From Aphidius gifuensis (Eukaryota; Arthropoda; Insecta; Hymenoptera; Braconidae), in assembly GCF_014905175.1 (NCBI RefSeq), contig NC_057793.1:11160001-11224000 (forward strand): a DNA stretch of 64,000 nucleotides. Direction: 5' to 3'. Below are positions 1-11,609 of the stretch, piece by piece (position 1 is the first letter of the stretch; each line of letters starts with the position of its first letter). A model generated the notes under the pieces. That model searched no databases. It was given only the letters and a program-made list of their open reading frames with translations, and was not told the origin of the DNA. The position numbers were made by a program, and so were the translations under genes.

Positions 1-1419
1 CAGGCAAAATTGGAATATTTTTCAAATCAACTGAAACTCTTGCAATAGGTGATACATTAACATTGGAAACATTTTATATATATATAATTTAACAATACCC
101 TAACGGAACATCCCAACCGTCAATTTCGGTTTTCCAACTGACACTTCTCCTTAAACGATTCTCAATTTAGGGCTTCACTCAAGACTAAATATGCCAACAC
201 TGGACCCAATCTTGTCTTGGTTCACCCACGTCTATCATATCATGGGTGGTATTCCAACAAGTACAAACATCTAGAATTGGTTTTTACGTAGGTGAGACGC
301 TTCGCGTGACCTACGTATTGGATTTGTCTACCGAAAATTAAAAAACGCTCTCATTTCTTAAGTAATTGTCAGAGACACTTCGTGTTAGAACCAAAAGAAG
401 CGTATTTTCAATCTCTTTAATTTGTATATTTTCGATTTTTTCTCAAATAATTATTATATTAAGTTATGTTACGTACAGGTATTTTTCTATTTAAAAATAA
501 TTAATTAATATAAATCATTTTTGGTAAATTCAAGGAACATGTAGAATATCGAGTGACACATAAAATTTTTCTTTTTTATTTCTCATAATTATTTTCCATT
601 TTTAGCAACATTTACATTTTTTAATATTTTTTATACCTTCTTTTATATTATTTTTTATTTTCATTTTTATTTTATCAAGCCGTAGTTCAAAGTCACCTTA
701 GCTACTCGATATTTTACATCCGTTGACGTTACAAATAATTCTCTAAGTAAAATATTAAATGCTGACTATCGTGGGACAGGTAAAATATAATTGGTCAAGA
801 TGTTCCCACTTTAAATCATCCCTTCTTTTTAATTTAATTTTTATGGGAATTATTATTTTAGAATTTAAGGAGCTTCACTCTTGCGACAACTTCCGTTCTA
901 TTCAAATCAATAAAATTAAATTAAAATTTAAAATTATATCAAAATTAAATTAACTACATCCGATAAAAATTAAATAAAATCAATTGAACTTTTACGTTTT
1001 GTGATAAATTATTATTTCCTGTGTTATTTAACCTTCCCTAATCCTACATAAAAATTATTGACTGAGACATTTTTCCGGGGTGTTGTTTTCTGTGCTTCGA
1101 GTTTATTTTACCGTTTGGATTATTCGAGACTACCAACATTAACAGGCGACCATCCAGATTGACACGCTCTTAACAATCGTTTCGGATTATTCTTACATCA
1201 AGGTACATCTACAATCATACACATTCTCTCCTAACCCGTTACCCTGTAGGGAATAACAAAATAAGAGGATTTTTTGATATTAACGTGAAATACCAAGTTG
1301 ATTTATTTTAATTATTCTATGATTATTTGCTTATTTAATTTTGGTTTTACATATTCTTTCTTTTTTTTTTGTTATTCCATAGTTTAATTTTAATTTTTCA
1401 ACTTGATACGTAACAAAAT
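1..1419. other. AT-rich stretch upstream of gag remnant; possible 5' LTR tail
   Basis: No convincing coding region is seen. The part just before 1420 is the expected place for the end of a 5' long terminal repeat because a primer binding site follows. No second LTR copy exists in the window to define its borders. A short stretch at about 283-420 resembles the repeat family at 53.1 and 57 kb, sharing the wording agagacacttcgtgttag and the phrase aaaagaagcg. Confidence 0.4.
285..317. repeat. 33-bp inverted repeat (hairpin)
   Basis: The arms tacgtaggt and acctacgta are perfect inverted copies around a 15-base centre that is itself partly self-complementary (gacgc/gcgtg). This is probably a relic of a foldback element end. 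Confidence 0.6.
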
Positions 1420-1436
1420 TGGTGTCAGAAGTGGGA
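1420..1436 (+). other. Retroelement primer binding site, tRNA-Leu type
   Basis: TGGTGTCAGAAGTGGGA is complementary to the 3' end expected of an insect tRNA-Leu (ending CACCA). LTR retroelements use such a site to start minus-strand DNA synthesis, and it lies directly after the 5' LTR. It stands about 380 bases before the first gag-like codon, a normal distance. The tRNA assignment rests on general knowledge of tRNA ends. Confidence 0.6.
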
Positions 1437-1817
1437 GATTTGTAATGTGTAACGTAGATTTTTAAACTCAGTGCGGATTAAATTTTTTTTTTGACATATA
1501 AAATATTTTGGGTACACTATACACTTACATAAATTTTTTACATAAAGAAAATAAAAATATTCATATATATATGTCTATAAATTTTATTAAAATTTTTTTT
1601 TTTACTTTGTCGCAGGAGTCACTAATTTTTTTTATTATTATCAATATAAATATGTATCTTTTATATTTTTACTTTTTACATGAACTAACAAACTTAAATT
1701 TTATATTCAATTGCGTTAAATTTTATATGCATTAATTTTTAAAATATTTTATTGAATTGAATTTTTTTTTTTTTTCTATCATTTCTTTCGTCCGTCGGAA
1801 ATAATTCTTAGCGAAAA

Positions 1818-2573
1818 ATGTCATCATATCGGTCGGGAACGGGATCACCGATCTCTCATATTTATGAAGAGATAGACCTACACGCTGAAGCAATGCGGGG
1901 AAGAAAAGTAGATGCGGAAAAAATAAAAACGTTGATCACTGAATTACAAATATGTGCAAATGATTTTGTTCAAATTATTCCTACCCTCGGGGAGGTCGAT
2001 TTAGAAAAAAATATTGATGGGATCGAATATGCAAATACTCAAGAAACTATTGAAAAATTAAAACAACATGTAGAATGTGGAGATCGAATGGTGAATATTA
2101 CTGGTAAATTGAAAGTCGCGTCTGATCGTTTAGTTTCTAATAATGATATTTTATATAATGAAAATTTAAATTTAACAAAAGAATGGTGTGACGAAAAAAA
2201 GAAAATGATTGAATTGATTTAGGAAAATAAAATTTTAAGCGATAGAAATAGTACTTTGAGTGAGGAAAAGAATGAGTGTCGTCAGCAACTTGAGAGATTG
2301 CAGAGTGACCGTGAAACATATAATTTTTACATGTCAAGTGAGAAAGAGAATGTTTTGAGTGAGACAATTAATCAGCTGCAACGTGAAAACGAGGCCTTGA
2401 AAAAAGAATCTCATGTCAATCGCGAGTATGTTATTTCCCTTATGAAAAATTTTAATCAACAAAGTAAAGACAATTTCATTCCAAATTTTATTAATAATGA
2501 TCTTGTAAATTCTACTTTAAAAAATGAACGTCCAAATTCACAATTAAATAGACCATTATATATTCTTTATTAA
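1818..2573 (+). pseudogene. Ty3/Gypsy-like gag remnant, N-terminal coiled-coil part
   Basis: An open frame from an ATG at 1818 runs 134 codons to an in-frame TAG at 2220-2222, then continues in the same frame to 2573. The product is charged, with heptad-like Leu/Glu/Lys stretches suggesting a coiled coil (around LERLQSDRETYNF and ETINQLQRENEALKKE). The start was chosen because the ATG opens a dense coding stretch after the primer site and an AT-rich leader. Later frames shift twice to reach the gag core, so the copy is dead. No sequence family was recognised for this first part alone; the gag call comes from what follows. Confidence 0.55.
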
Positions 2574-2574
2574 T

Positions 2575-3070
2575 CAGAAAAATTCAGAAGTAAAAACAGT
2601 CGAGTCAATTGAAACAATTATAACCAGTAAATGTTCTGTTGCTTTCAATCAAAAATAAAATTACAGATCCTAAAATCAGTCTAATTGCTAACACAGAATT
2701 TTCATCTCTTGATGAGCTAGAAAGATTGCTCCGTACAGTTACATACACGAGAAAAAGTTTTGAGTCACTTTGGAATGAGTTATCTATTGTATTAATGAAT
2801 GATAATGAGAATGTTGATGAGTATGGAAGTAGAGTGTTGAAATTATATAATGATTTAATTGATTGCAATGAGGGTGATAATGATGGTTTTGGTTCCATGA
2901 GTAGAAAAAAAAACTATTCGTCAATTCATTAAAGGATTATTGCCCGAAATATGTCTGAGAGTTGAATGTAAGAATATAGATATGTACTACAGATTTTTTG
3001 AAAGTGTGGAATATTACTAAAAAAATTTATAATGAATATATTGACAGTTTAAAGCTTAGAAAATTAAAAG
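2575..3070 (+). pseudogene. Ty3/Gypsy-like gag core (capsid) remnant
   Basis: Three short frames carry retroelement gag wording: LLRTVTYTRKSFESLWNEL, then YGSRVLKLYNDLIDC, then TIRQFIKGLLPEICLRVEC, the last in a different frame. Capsid proteins of this type form the particle shell. The reading frame changes at least twice in under 500 bases, with an extra run of A residues at 2906-2913 as one likely cause. The order (coiled coil, capsid core, zinc knuckle) matches a gag polyprotein. Confidence 0.55.
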
Positions 3071-3750
3071 AAGTTAAAACCATGCAAGCAAATAAAATCG
3101 AGAACCCGTCGGAAGTAGTTGCGGTATCAAATAATAATTTTTCTCGGAATTCTTCAAATCAAAGATACCATAATAATTTTTCAAGAAATAATAATAATAA
3201 TTTTGATAACAATTTTAGAAATTATGAAGTAAACGAACCCATCGTTTCAAGTCAGAATATTAATTTAAATACGCAAAAAAATTCAAATGTAAATTCACCC
3301 GAGATCTTTAGTTTGAATCCAGTCGAGAACAATAATAATAATAATATTAATAATTCATACTATAATTCTTATGAAAATTCAATAAATGGTTATTTAGAAA
3401 AATCTTACAACAATAATTATGATTTTTATAATTTTAATAATTCTTATGCGCCAATAAATGATCCGATTAATAATAAAAAATTAAATAATAATGTTTATAA
3501 TGATAATGACTTTGTGTCATACGATAATAATCAAGATGAAAAAGATTATAATAAAACAAATAATAATTTAGTTTGTGGTTTTTGCCAAAAACCGAGGCAT
3601 GATATGAATAATTGTTTTGCATTACAAAATGCTCAGAGAAAATGTCTTGAACGTCAAGCTCAAAAAAATGGGGATGGGCCGGTGGACCCAGAGGGAGGAA
3701 CACAAAAATGGCCAACACCTCAATCAGATCGAATAATACAGTCAAATTAA
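2998..3750 (+). pseudogene. Gag nucleocapsid region with Asn-rich linker and zinc knuckle
   Basis: A 250-codon frame is dominated by asparagine, with microsatellite-like AAT runs in the DNA. Near its end is one classical CCHC knuckle, CGFCQKPRHDMNNC (Cys-X2-Cys-X4-His-X4-Cys), at about codons 193-206, which in gag binds genomic RNA. After it comes a short basic tail. The Asn-rich linker is probably an expansion of AAT triplets rather than a functional domain. Confidence 0.6.
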
Positions 3751-4949
3751 TTTTAAAATCAGAAATAAAAGAAATATTAAATTCTATTAATGAAATTGAA
3801 AATGAAGAAAATAAAATTGAAAATAATAATAATATAATTAATCCAATTCCATCAACGTCGAAAGATACTGTTGATAATTATTATGAACCTATCGTGCGAA
3901 TTGAAAAAGTAAACTTTAATACTAAACTTGATAAAAAAGAAAATGAAAATAATAATATTAATGAAATAAAAAGAGTAAATTTTATAGATGAAATATCTGT
4001 ATCGAAAGACTCATCGAATAATAATAATAAAATTGAAATAAATGAAAATAAAGATTTAAATATTGCTACGCGAAGTATAAATATTACTATTGCAAAAGAA
4101 GTTAACGAAGAAATTAAATTTATTGAAGAAACTAATAATGAACGTAATCAAACAAAGATTTTCCGCGATAATGACGAAATGTTTTTGTTTAATAGAAAAA
4201 TGCTAGAGAAATCGAGAAAAATACTCGAGGAAACTAGAAAAAATATTGACAATGAAATGTATAATTTAAGTGATAATAAAAATGATGATGATTTAAATGA
4301 TGAATATAATAATGAGTCTGATAATGACAAAGATTTTATTGATGATAATTTTAACGAAGATACTGAGTTGAAGAATTAAGAAACTAGATGTTTAAGTAAC
4401 AATGAAATAAATGACGGAGTAACTGTCAAAAATAATGAAAATATATGCGTAAACGCGAATAAAATCGAGAAAAATGTTAATAATGATTACGTTGATAAAA
4501 AAAGTTTGAATAATGATGAAAATAATTTTGAAGTTAATAAAGAAATAAATTGCAAAGATGTTATCAATAATATTGAACGTGTATTAAATATAATTGAAGT
4601 TCATAAACCGTATGGAAAAACCGATGATGTGCTGAATGAAATTGATTGAAATAATAAAAAGAATAAAATGAAAAATAATATGAGTCCGAAGAAATTAGAT
4701 ATTGAAGCGAATGAGTCCCGAGATGACCTAATGAAAACATATGATAAAAAATTAAAGTCAGATATAATGAAGTTTAAAAAGAAAGTAATTGACAAAGGTA
4801 AATCACAAATTAATATTGTAGAAAAATTTAAGGGGGAACGTAAACCGGATAGGGCGAGATTAAAATCGAACCTAGAATATTATAAACCTGGTGAAAATTT
4901 GTTGAAGGAAAAATTGCTAATAATTAATACACGAAAAAAATATAGATAA
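3708..4949 (+). pseudogene. Asn/Glu-rich frame following gag; unrecognised
   Basis: Open frames at 3708-4379, then after a stop at 4389-4647, then 4668-4949, encode acidic, Asn/Ile/Glu-rich polypeptide. The first overlaps the zinc-knuckle frame by about 40 bases in another phase, as pol often does in Gypsy elements. No protease, reverse transcriptase or integrase motif was found, so this may be an expanded linker with the real pol lost. A final basic segment (around KPDRARLKSNLEYY) precedes the MITE at 5073. Confidence 0.35.
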
Positions 4950-5072
4950 TAAAATTATATAAATAAAATAAAAGAAAAACGATTAACGAAAAAATTTAAA
5001 AACAAAAAATCACTAATTGTCGGGATAAATATTCCTAATAAAATGAAAATAAAATTTTATATATATATATAT

Positions 5073-6201
5073 GGGGCATTCCATGTCAACTCACAGGGTT
5101 TTTTCCCTCACCCTCTCAGATTTGAAAACGGATATTTTTTTTGGGTTAGTCATCGACTCAGATGTACCTCTGATTTTTTTTTTATTTTTACCATCATTAA
5201 CCACCGAGTCAGAATCAAAAAACACCTCCTTCACAAGAGTAAACTACGATTTCGCCATTTTTTAAAATTCTGATTTTTTTACTGTGAATAGTAGAGCACC
5301 AGATTAGCTCAATTTCAAAATTTCATCATGGGATAACGATGGGTTCATTATAAAAAATTTTTTTTTTCATGACAAAATCACTAAAATCAGGCTAGATCAT
5401 ATGCCCAAATAACAGGTTTTTTTTTTTGTTTCTTATAGGAAATTTTCTCACGATTACGGGAAAAATACGAAAAAAATTCCCACGCATGCGCAAAGTGGTT
5501 AAAAATCAAGTTCAATTATCGAAAAAACGGCTATTTATCGGTTATATATCGTACAGCTTTGAAAATAACGATTTATTCTGAAATTTAATAATGGCGATCG
5601 ATAAAACTCGTCAGAGAGAAAAAAATGTCCTAATAAAAATTTAACATCTCGAATAAATATTGATTGTTTAGCTATAATTACAGCTATAGTTAAAAATCTA
5701 ACGGCTAAGTAAATCGTATACATGTTTTGAAAAAATATCGATAATTCGAAAACTATTCGAGATATCGAAATTTTTATTAGGAAATTTTTTTTTCTCTGAC
5801 GAGTTTTATCGATCGCCATTATTAAATTTCAGAATAAATCGTTATTTTCAAAGCAACCTATATATTCGATAAACTCTTTTTCTAATAATTGAACAATTTT
5901 GTACTTTGCGCATGCGGCCATTGTATTTTCGTAATCAGAAAATTTCTATGAAACAAACCAGCTGGGCATATGATCAGCATTTTAATTTTTTGAAAAAAGG
6001 CCGCATGTCGTTATCATGATGAACGGTATTGTCGGTAATACCTATTCAGTAAATCAGGGTACAAAATGGCGAAATCAGTTTACTTGAAGGAGGTGTTTTG
6101 TTCTGACTCGGTGGTTAATGATGAAATAAAAATCAGAGGCATCTGAGCAAAAATCCGTTTTCATCTGAGAGGTGAGGGAAATAGTTGACATGGAATGCCC
6201 C
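5073..6201. mobile_element. 1.13 kb palindromic MITE, GGGGCATTCCATGTCAACT ends
   Basis: The two ends are inverted copies, GGGGCATTCCATGTCAACT at 5073 and its reverse complement ending at 6201. The arms continue as long imperfect inverted repeats (for example the Lys/Ser-box wording actcggtggttaatgatg mirrored near 5200). Both flanks read atatatat, so an 8-bp or a TA duplication cannot be told apart. No transposase is encoded; small open frames inside are incidental. Internal sequence around the phrase cacgattacgggaaaaatac recurs at 48.5 kb and marks a shared family. Confidence 0.8.
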
Positions 6202-6767
6202 ATATATATGAATTGATATTTTTTTTAAATATACACAAAAACAAATACACAAATATTACATGAAAATAAATACATTGAACATAAACAAAATATTTCGGGA
6301 AATGCTAAAATCAAAAACAAAAGATAAATTAAATATTTTTTTTAAATGAAAAAATTGTTTCAATAATGATAAAGGTAAAATAAATAGAAGTCGAATGCTA
6401 ATTTTATAAATTTAAATATTATATTGAATTTTTTTTATATAAAAAAAAATAATAATATTTTAAAGGGTAACAATCCTAATCCTTGTCTTCCTAAATTCTA
6501 AAATAAATAAATAAAGTGCAGTTCACGGGGAGTCGCGAATTTTCGAGCCTGAGGACTTTATTATTATAAATGGCAACGCCGCAATATTGCATCTAATTCA
6601 ATAGTAGCTGTCAGAAAACTTTTGCCGCATTAGGGCTTGGCGTTAGTGCGCTCCATTCTCATTGGTCATGTAAACCCCCCGCGTGATTGGTGAGAAGGTT
6701 TGGAGTTGCGCAGACGATTAATACTTGTTGTAGCAATTGGAGGGGCGAAATATCGAGCTCCCACGCG
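6202..6767. other. AT-rich spacer, then GC-richer promoter-like stretch
   Basis: The first 300 bases look like continuing AT-rich decay with nothing recognised. From about 6490 the base composition rises in GC and stays so to about 8110, which suggests a separate insert, probably a retroelement LTR and leader. No LTR borders were resolved. Confidence 0.3.
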
Positions 6768-6776
6768 TATATAAGG
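6768..6776 (+). promoter_or_regulatory. TATA box
   Basis: TATATAAGG lies inside the GC-richer island, about 30 bases before a plausible start region near 6800 and upstream of the coding remnant at 7.1 kb. It is the clearest core promoter match in the window. Confidence 0.45.
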
Positions 6777-7084
6777 AGCTGCTTTGAGTGAAGAAGCTAA
6801 TTCCTTGTCCGGTTACGACGAGGGATACTGCTCTTTGAGACCAAGCTTGTGTGATAGCTAATTTCTATAGAGAACATGGGTGATCCTAAGCCACTGGAGT
6901 TGGGCTGAGGAGTCCGATCCAGCAACGGAATGGACTTGGACAGAGGAACTTGGTGCTGGTGCGCCCGAAGGGAATCGTCTGTCAATCCAGGAACCAAGTC
7001 CATTGGCTGGTCAGCCAGGGGAACCTTCGTTGGAAGGATCTACTGAGCAGACCTTCGAGGAGGTGATGAAGGAAGTCCACTGGA

Positions 7085-7560
7085 CTAACTTCGAGTTGGT
7101 AGATTCATTATCACAACCTACGATGGCGGATCCAGCAATGGATCTTCAATCGAAGAGGTTGCTAAGCCTCTTGCTCCCGAGGTTCAGAAGGGTCAACCTA
7201 GCCAAAAGGCTAAATCTACACCTTCCGAGTCTGCTGATGAGACGGAGCATGAGGTTGCTCGCATCATGGGGAGACGTTCAGTCAACTCATACCGTAGCAC
7301 CTCCTCTGCAAGCTCGATTGCACCAAGTCCAGAAGCATACTATGCTCATGACGGACCACGGTCGCATGCGTTGCAATCCATCTTGCAGCAGATTCGTGCA
7401 GACCCTGGGCTATGGTTCCAACTAGAGGCAGCCATGAAGCGGGGCAGAGAGGAGGAGATGGCGACTCTGGATGCCAAGCGGAGTCACTTGGATGTCGTTG
7501 TTATGTCACTTGTTCTCGTTCGCATTCGGAAATTCTCGGTTCTTTTCAGTTGCCCGGAAT
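7085..7560 (+). pseudogene. Gag-like or unknown coding remnant in GC-rich island
   Basis: Two overlapping frames alternate. The most protein-like reads from about 7160 (EEVAKPLAPEVQKGQPSQKA) through a Ser-rich stretch to LQSILQQIRADPGLWFQLE and a Lys/Arg/Glu-rich helix (AAMKRGREEEMATLDAKR). The earlier part (from 6880) is best read in another frame, so a frameshift near 7160 is likely. Codon use is GC-richer than elsewhere in the window. It may be the gag leader of a retroelement, but I do not recognise the family. Confidence 0.35.
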
Positions 7561-7639
7561 AACTTCGGTTATTCGTTCTCATGACAACTCGTTGGTCGTT
7601 CGTGCTCCAAGGGTTGTTGGTTCTCGATGTATCTTCGGA

Positions 7640-8010
7640 TACAGGCCTAGGTAGTTCTCAGACACGGTCGTAACTGTTTGGTACAGCACACGACAGTCCC
7701 GGTAGTCTTTTAAGAATTACGTTCCCGGTAGTCTTCAAGATTTAAAAAGTCATTTAAAAACTGGGACAATCTAAAAGGCTACGATCACCGTAGTTTCAAG
7801 AGATAGTCTTGGCTGTCTAACACAGGCTGAAGACAGTCAAAAGAAACTACGTTCCCGGTGGATCTTGGACATAGTCGTGGCTGTTCTGTACAGGCTATGA
7901 CGGTCTAAAAAACTACGATCTCGGTAGTCTCTGAAGGCGATCTCGGCTGTCCTCGTACGGGCTGAGATATCTCAGAAATCTACGCTCTCGGCTATTTTCA
8001 CCGATGTTCG
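7640..8010. repeat. Tandem array of ~70-bp units with internal hairpins
   Basis: The unit contains ctacg-ttcccggtagtc followed by a small inverted pair such as tggctgt / acaggct. It recurs four to five times with 10-30 percent change between units. The wording actacgttcccggt, ctacgatcaccgtag and actacgatctcggtag shows the same site in successive units. The function is unknown. Confidence 0.65.
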
Positions 8011-8028
8011 CTGGATCCCTACCTACGG

Positions 8029-8115
8029 ACATTAGCAGATGGTGCTGGCATCATTCCCCTTCCAGGGAAAGATGCGACCACCTTGGATCTTGCGTCACAG
8101 TGTATTGACAGGTGA
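8029..8115 (+). pseudogene. Short coding remnant after the tandem array
   Basis: A 28-codon stretch (TLADGAGIIPLPGKDATTLD and onward) ends in TGA. Its composition matches the 7.1-7.5 kb remnant, and it may be a further piece of the same lost protein. Too short for a family call. Confidence 0.3.
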
Positions 8116-8539
8116 TGTACTCCGCGGAAATCATGATGATGTGGTTGACTGGATGGTTAGTTCACAAAAGGTTTATATGAATCTAAACAGATTTGCAATA
8201 TTAATTAGTTCACACATTTATTTTGCGTCATATTACCCGACTTATTTCCTAATCATTCGAATTCTAACGATATCTCATTTTAAAAGGATAAACAACTTAC
8301 TGAATTTATTTATTCTTTTAAATGAGAATATATTTATTCATAATTTATTAAAAATAACCCAGCAAGGTTTAAAAAAAGGACTTCCTAATACTTGTTTTAT
8401 CTAAATTGAGTAATAAGAATTTTACTTAAAATTAATTATCTCTATGAGTAGGCACACTTATTGAATTTTTCTATTATTCCGAATACCCTTCTTTTACCCT
8501 ACTTTTGATTGTAAATTTCTTTATTTCTCTAAGACGGCA
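8116..8539. other. AT-rich spacer, nothing recognised
   Basis: The composition returns to AT-rich and neither strand shows a protein-like frame. Confidence 0.4.
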
Positions 8540-9560
8540 AAAGGCTTTATCTACCCTTGTTTCCTTTATAGGGAACGCCGTATTGTCAATAGGAGTTGCC
8601 CTTTCTTTATGGTTTTGGCAGTTTACTGCTATGTGACCCATGTTCCCAAATGCATGGCATATGCGAACCGGTCTAGGTTTGGTAGGTTTGCATGTGGAAC
8701 ACCCTTGTTCTAATGTCTTCCGGTGTTCCCGGTTTTTTTGTCGTTTGATAGCTTTTGCTGGACTTGGGTCGAGGTTGATTGAAGACTACATGACTGAACA
8801 GCAGTTGGTAGTGTGGTATTCTGATTTACAGAATTCACAGTTTCTGTCGTCTATAGCTTGGAATGATTCCAGTTGATCTTGGATCAACTCTAGCTTTATC
8901 ACAGCTAATTTTGCTGCCAACCAACTCAGGCAATGTTCTTTAATATGGTTTCTACTACAGAGCTGGCAGTGAACAGCACTAGCTACGTCCATTTTTTCTA
9001 CCTTTGATGTCTTGGTGGTTGTAGGATGGACTCCATCTCTGCAGCTGACATCAGATCTTCGAATGTCTGACTTAACAGAGGTGGTGTGACACAAATTGGT
9101 GGTTCTTTCCTTCATCTGTATGACATATTTTCTTGGGACTAGAATTTCAGGTGACCCTCGGGTTATTGAGTTATTTCTCGGGCTATCTAACCAATCTAAG
9201 GTTAGTTCTGGTTCCCGAGGCATACTAATGAAACTTTGCACTAAAATAGTCTTGTATTCCTCCAGTAGATTGTCATGGATGATATATTCAGCCAAGCAAT
9301 CTTTACATTCTTCTGCCCATTTCTCTTCCAACAGTGTTAGTTGACACTTATTGCAAGTCAAAATCAAATTTCTATCCAAGGTTAATAGATGAAAACCATG
9401 CAAGATTTTATGGAATTGTATTTCTGATTCCTTGAAGTCTTTTACGTAATAGGGCATGCATAGTAGTTCTTCTTCTGGATCTTCCGGTTTCTTTTTGATT
9501 TCTGTATTTGTAACCAACTTATTGATTTTGGTCTGAAAGATTTCTGTGGATTGTGGTGAT
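8540..9560 (-). pseudogene. Retroelement gag fragment with zinc knuckles
   Basis: The main frame (ATG at 9517, down to about 8790) encodes an acidic to neutral protein. Near its end it has two knuckles, CQLCSRNHIKEHC and CEFCKSEYHTTNC; the second is a standard Cys-X2-Cys-X4-His-X4-Cys. After a stop at 8786, a third, degraded knuckle (CHAFGNMGHIAVNC) follows in a nearby frame at about 8640. Such knuckles package RNA in gag proteins. The frame is open upstream of 9517 to about 9575 without another ATG. The fragment sits downstream of the envelope on the same strand, so it is not in the usual gag-pol-env order and likely belongs to a second insertion. Confidence 0.6.
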
Positions 9561-10373
9561 GATGGACTATTTATTATATATTGGACCCTTCATCTATAAT
9601 CAAACAGATTCCAAAACAACCACAATAATAAACTCAATTTAATACTTTTTTATTTACTTATTACCATGATGTTTATTAACCGTAACTTAATTTTCTAACT
9701 TATTTCTTAAATCTTATTATCAATTAAGCCTGTTTTGGTTGGGGAATTGGGCGGTATTCGTTATTGATAGGAGCGGTTGGGTACAAGCCTGTTTCTACGT
9801 TTTTAGGGAGTAGTTCGACGTCAGGAGAGGTTTCATTGAGGTATTCCCCGCTGCCAGTTCGTTTAGCTTTACGTTCGTGCAAAAGACCAGTAGCCAGAGT
9901 CGACCATAGTGCTGCTAATAAATGTACCGACCAACCATATACAGCATGGAGGGCGTAACCATGTAATATGGTATCCGCTATTGTCTTAAAAATGTGTACA
10001 ATAGTGAATATTCCAATAATCCCAGCACTAATATTACTGAAGTAAGTGAACTTAACCCATGTCTTTTTTTAGACATTTTCGGATATCTTTTCGAAATCCT
10101 CATCGCTGAAGATTCCCATGTAGGATCTTTTGTACCAGAGGCTTGATCTGCGAAGTCGCCCAATACCATGGATCTCTCGATAGGGAACATGATTCTTTCT
10201 CTCATGTTCTGTAGATCTTCCGAGGTATAAATACCTGATGGAGTATGAGGCTTGCATTTCCAGCTAGCTGTAGTGGCGGGTTTCAACGTTGAAGTTGTTT
10301 CCCCCAAGACTGGATTAGGAATAAATTTGTACCATGGATTGTCAATTTCAAAGTACTGTGGTAGGGGCCCGTT

Positions 10374-11609
10374 CAGCGTTGCCACATGAGGCACAAATGT
10401 GCCTTTCGAGGCACATTTCTATGAACGGTGGCACAAAAGCACGCTTTTTTTTTGGAGGCACATTTTTATCATCACTATTTTTATATGCTTTCAAAACATT
10501 TTAGTTCCAAAACATTTTAGAATTTTTGTTTTTTCAATGCGATAAGAACTGCCTTCTTGCTTTGAATAACCTCAGAACTCGAATTTATTATTTTATGATG
10601 TTTATGTTTGATTTTTATTATGTTTATGTTATGGATATTATGTTTCGGAATGGAAGTATTCTTTTCTCTGTTCCAAGCATTGAGTACAACTTAAGAAACT
10701 CTTTCTAAAATATTCATTGTATAATACAATTTTAATGAGTGTTGATTGCCATTGAAATTAATTATTAGGGTTTGCCTATAGGAATCGATGCAGCCAAAGA
10801 AATTATGTGGTAAGCAACATTATTTATTAATTTTTTAGCTTCATCTCTTCCTCAGCTGCTGCTTTTCCTTGGTATTTTAATTTATTTAACAAATATAAAA
10901 TAAATGCAATTTATTTTAATAAATAAAAATACCAAGGAATAGCAGTAGCTAAGAAAAAGATGAAGCTAAAAAATTAATGTAGCCAAAGAAATTAAATGGT
11001 AAGCTGCATCAATTCCTTAGCTCCATTCTATATAAGATTCTCTGGGTCAGTGGCTTGCACTTTTAATTTATCCCGCAAATTACAATTTTACCTACGTCAC
11101 AACTTTTTTTTATTTTAATTTTTTAATTCAAAATAAAGGCTTTTATGTAATTTTTTCTTTTTTTTCTTAAAATAAAACGGTAAAGCTGTAACTCAGGAAT
11201 AAATGTGTTCTTAGGAAAAAGCTAAGCACAATTTTTATAGCAAATATTCACAATGTAAATAAAATTACTTAGAAATTAAATCATTAATTAATTAAATTGT
11301 CAAATGAAATAATATTATATTGCATTAAATAATGAATAATTATTTATTATTATATTAAATTAAATTACTTAGCAATTAAATTATTAATTAATTTAATTAT
11401 CAAATGAAATAATATTATATCGCTTTAAATAATAAATAATTATTTATTATTGTATCAGTAAATTAAATAAACTTTTGAATATAAAGAAAATATGGTATTG
11501 CCATCTAGTGTTGAATTTCCAAAAGTAAGTCGAGGCACATCTATCTGCCAAGAGGCACATTTCCCCCTGCCTAGGAGGCACATTCTCAGTTCAGGCTCTG
11601 GCAACACTG
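10374..11609. mobile_element. hAT-type non-autonomous element (1,236 bp)
   Basis: The ends are inverted (CAGCGTTGCCA on the left; CAGTGTTGCCA when the right end is reverse-complemented). The element is flanked by a perfect 8-bp duplication GGCCCGTT at 10366-10373 and 11610-11617. Eight-base duplications and CAG-starting ends are characteristic of hAT transposons. Subterminal copies of aggcacat repeat in both orientations near both ends, a likely transposase-binding pattern. No transposase is encoded. It lies inside the envelope gene and itself contains another MITE at 10785-11035. Confidence 0.88.
10785..11035. repeat. Palindromic MITE of the AGCTAAGGAA family
   Basis: The left arm has agcttcatctcttcctcagctgc and the right arm agcagtagctaagaaaaagatg, inverted copies around an AT-rich loop. 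Outer ends carry gtagccaaagaaatta. Other copies are at 17.03-17.64 kb and a fragment is at 55.79-55.86 kb. It is nested within the hAT element. Confidence 0.65.

Noticed and set aside
5043..5819. Several 60-95 codon frames
   Set aside because: They lie in the palindromic MITE arms and are not conserved between the two arms or in the 48.5 kb relative.
6797..7003. 68-codon minus-strand frame in the GC-rich island
   Set aside because: No start context, no family resemblance, and the opposite strand has better coding character.
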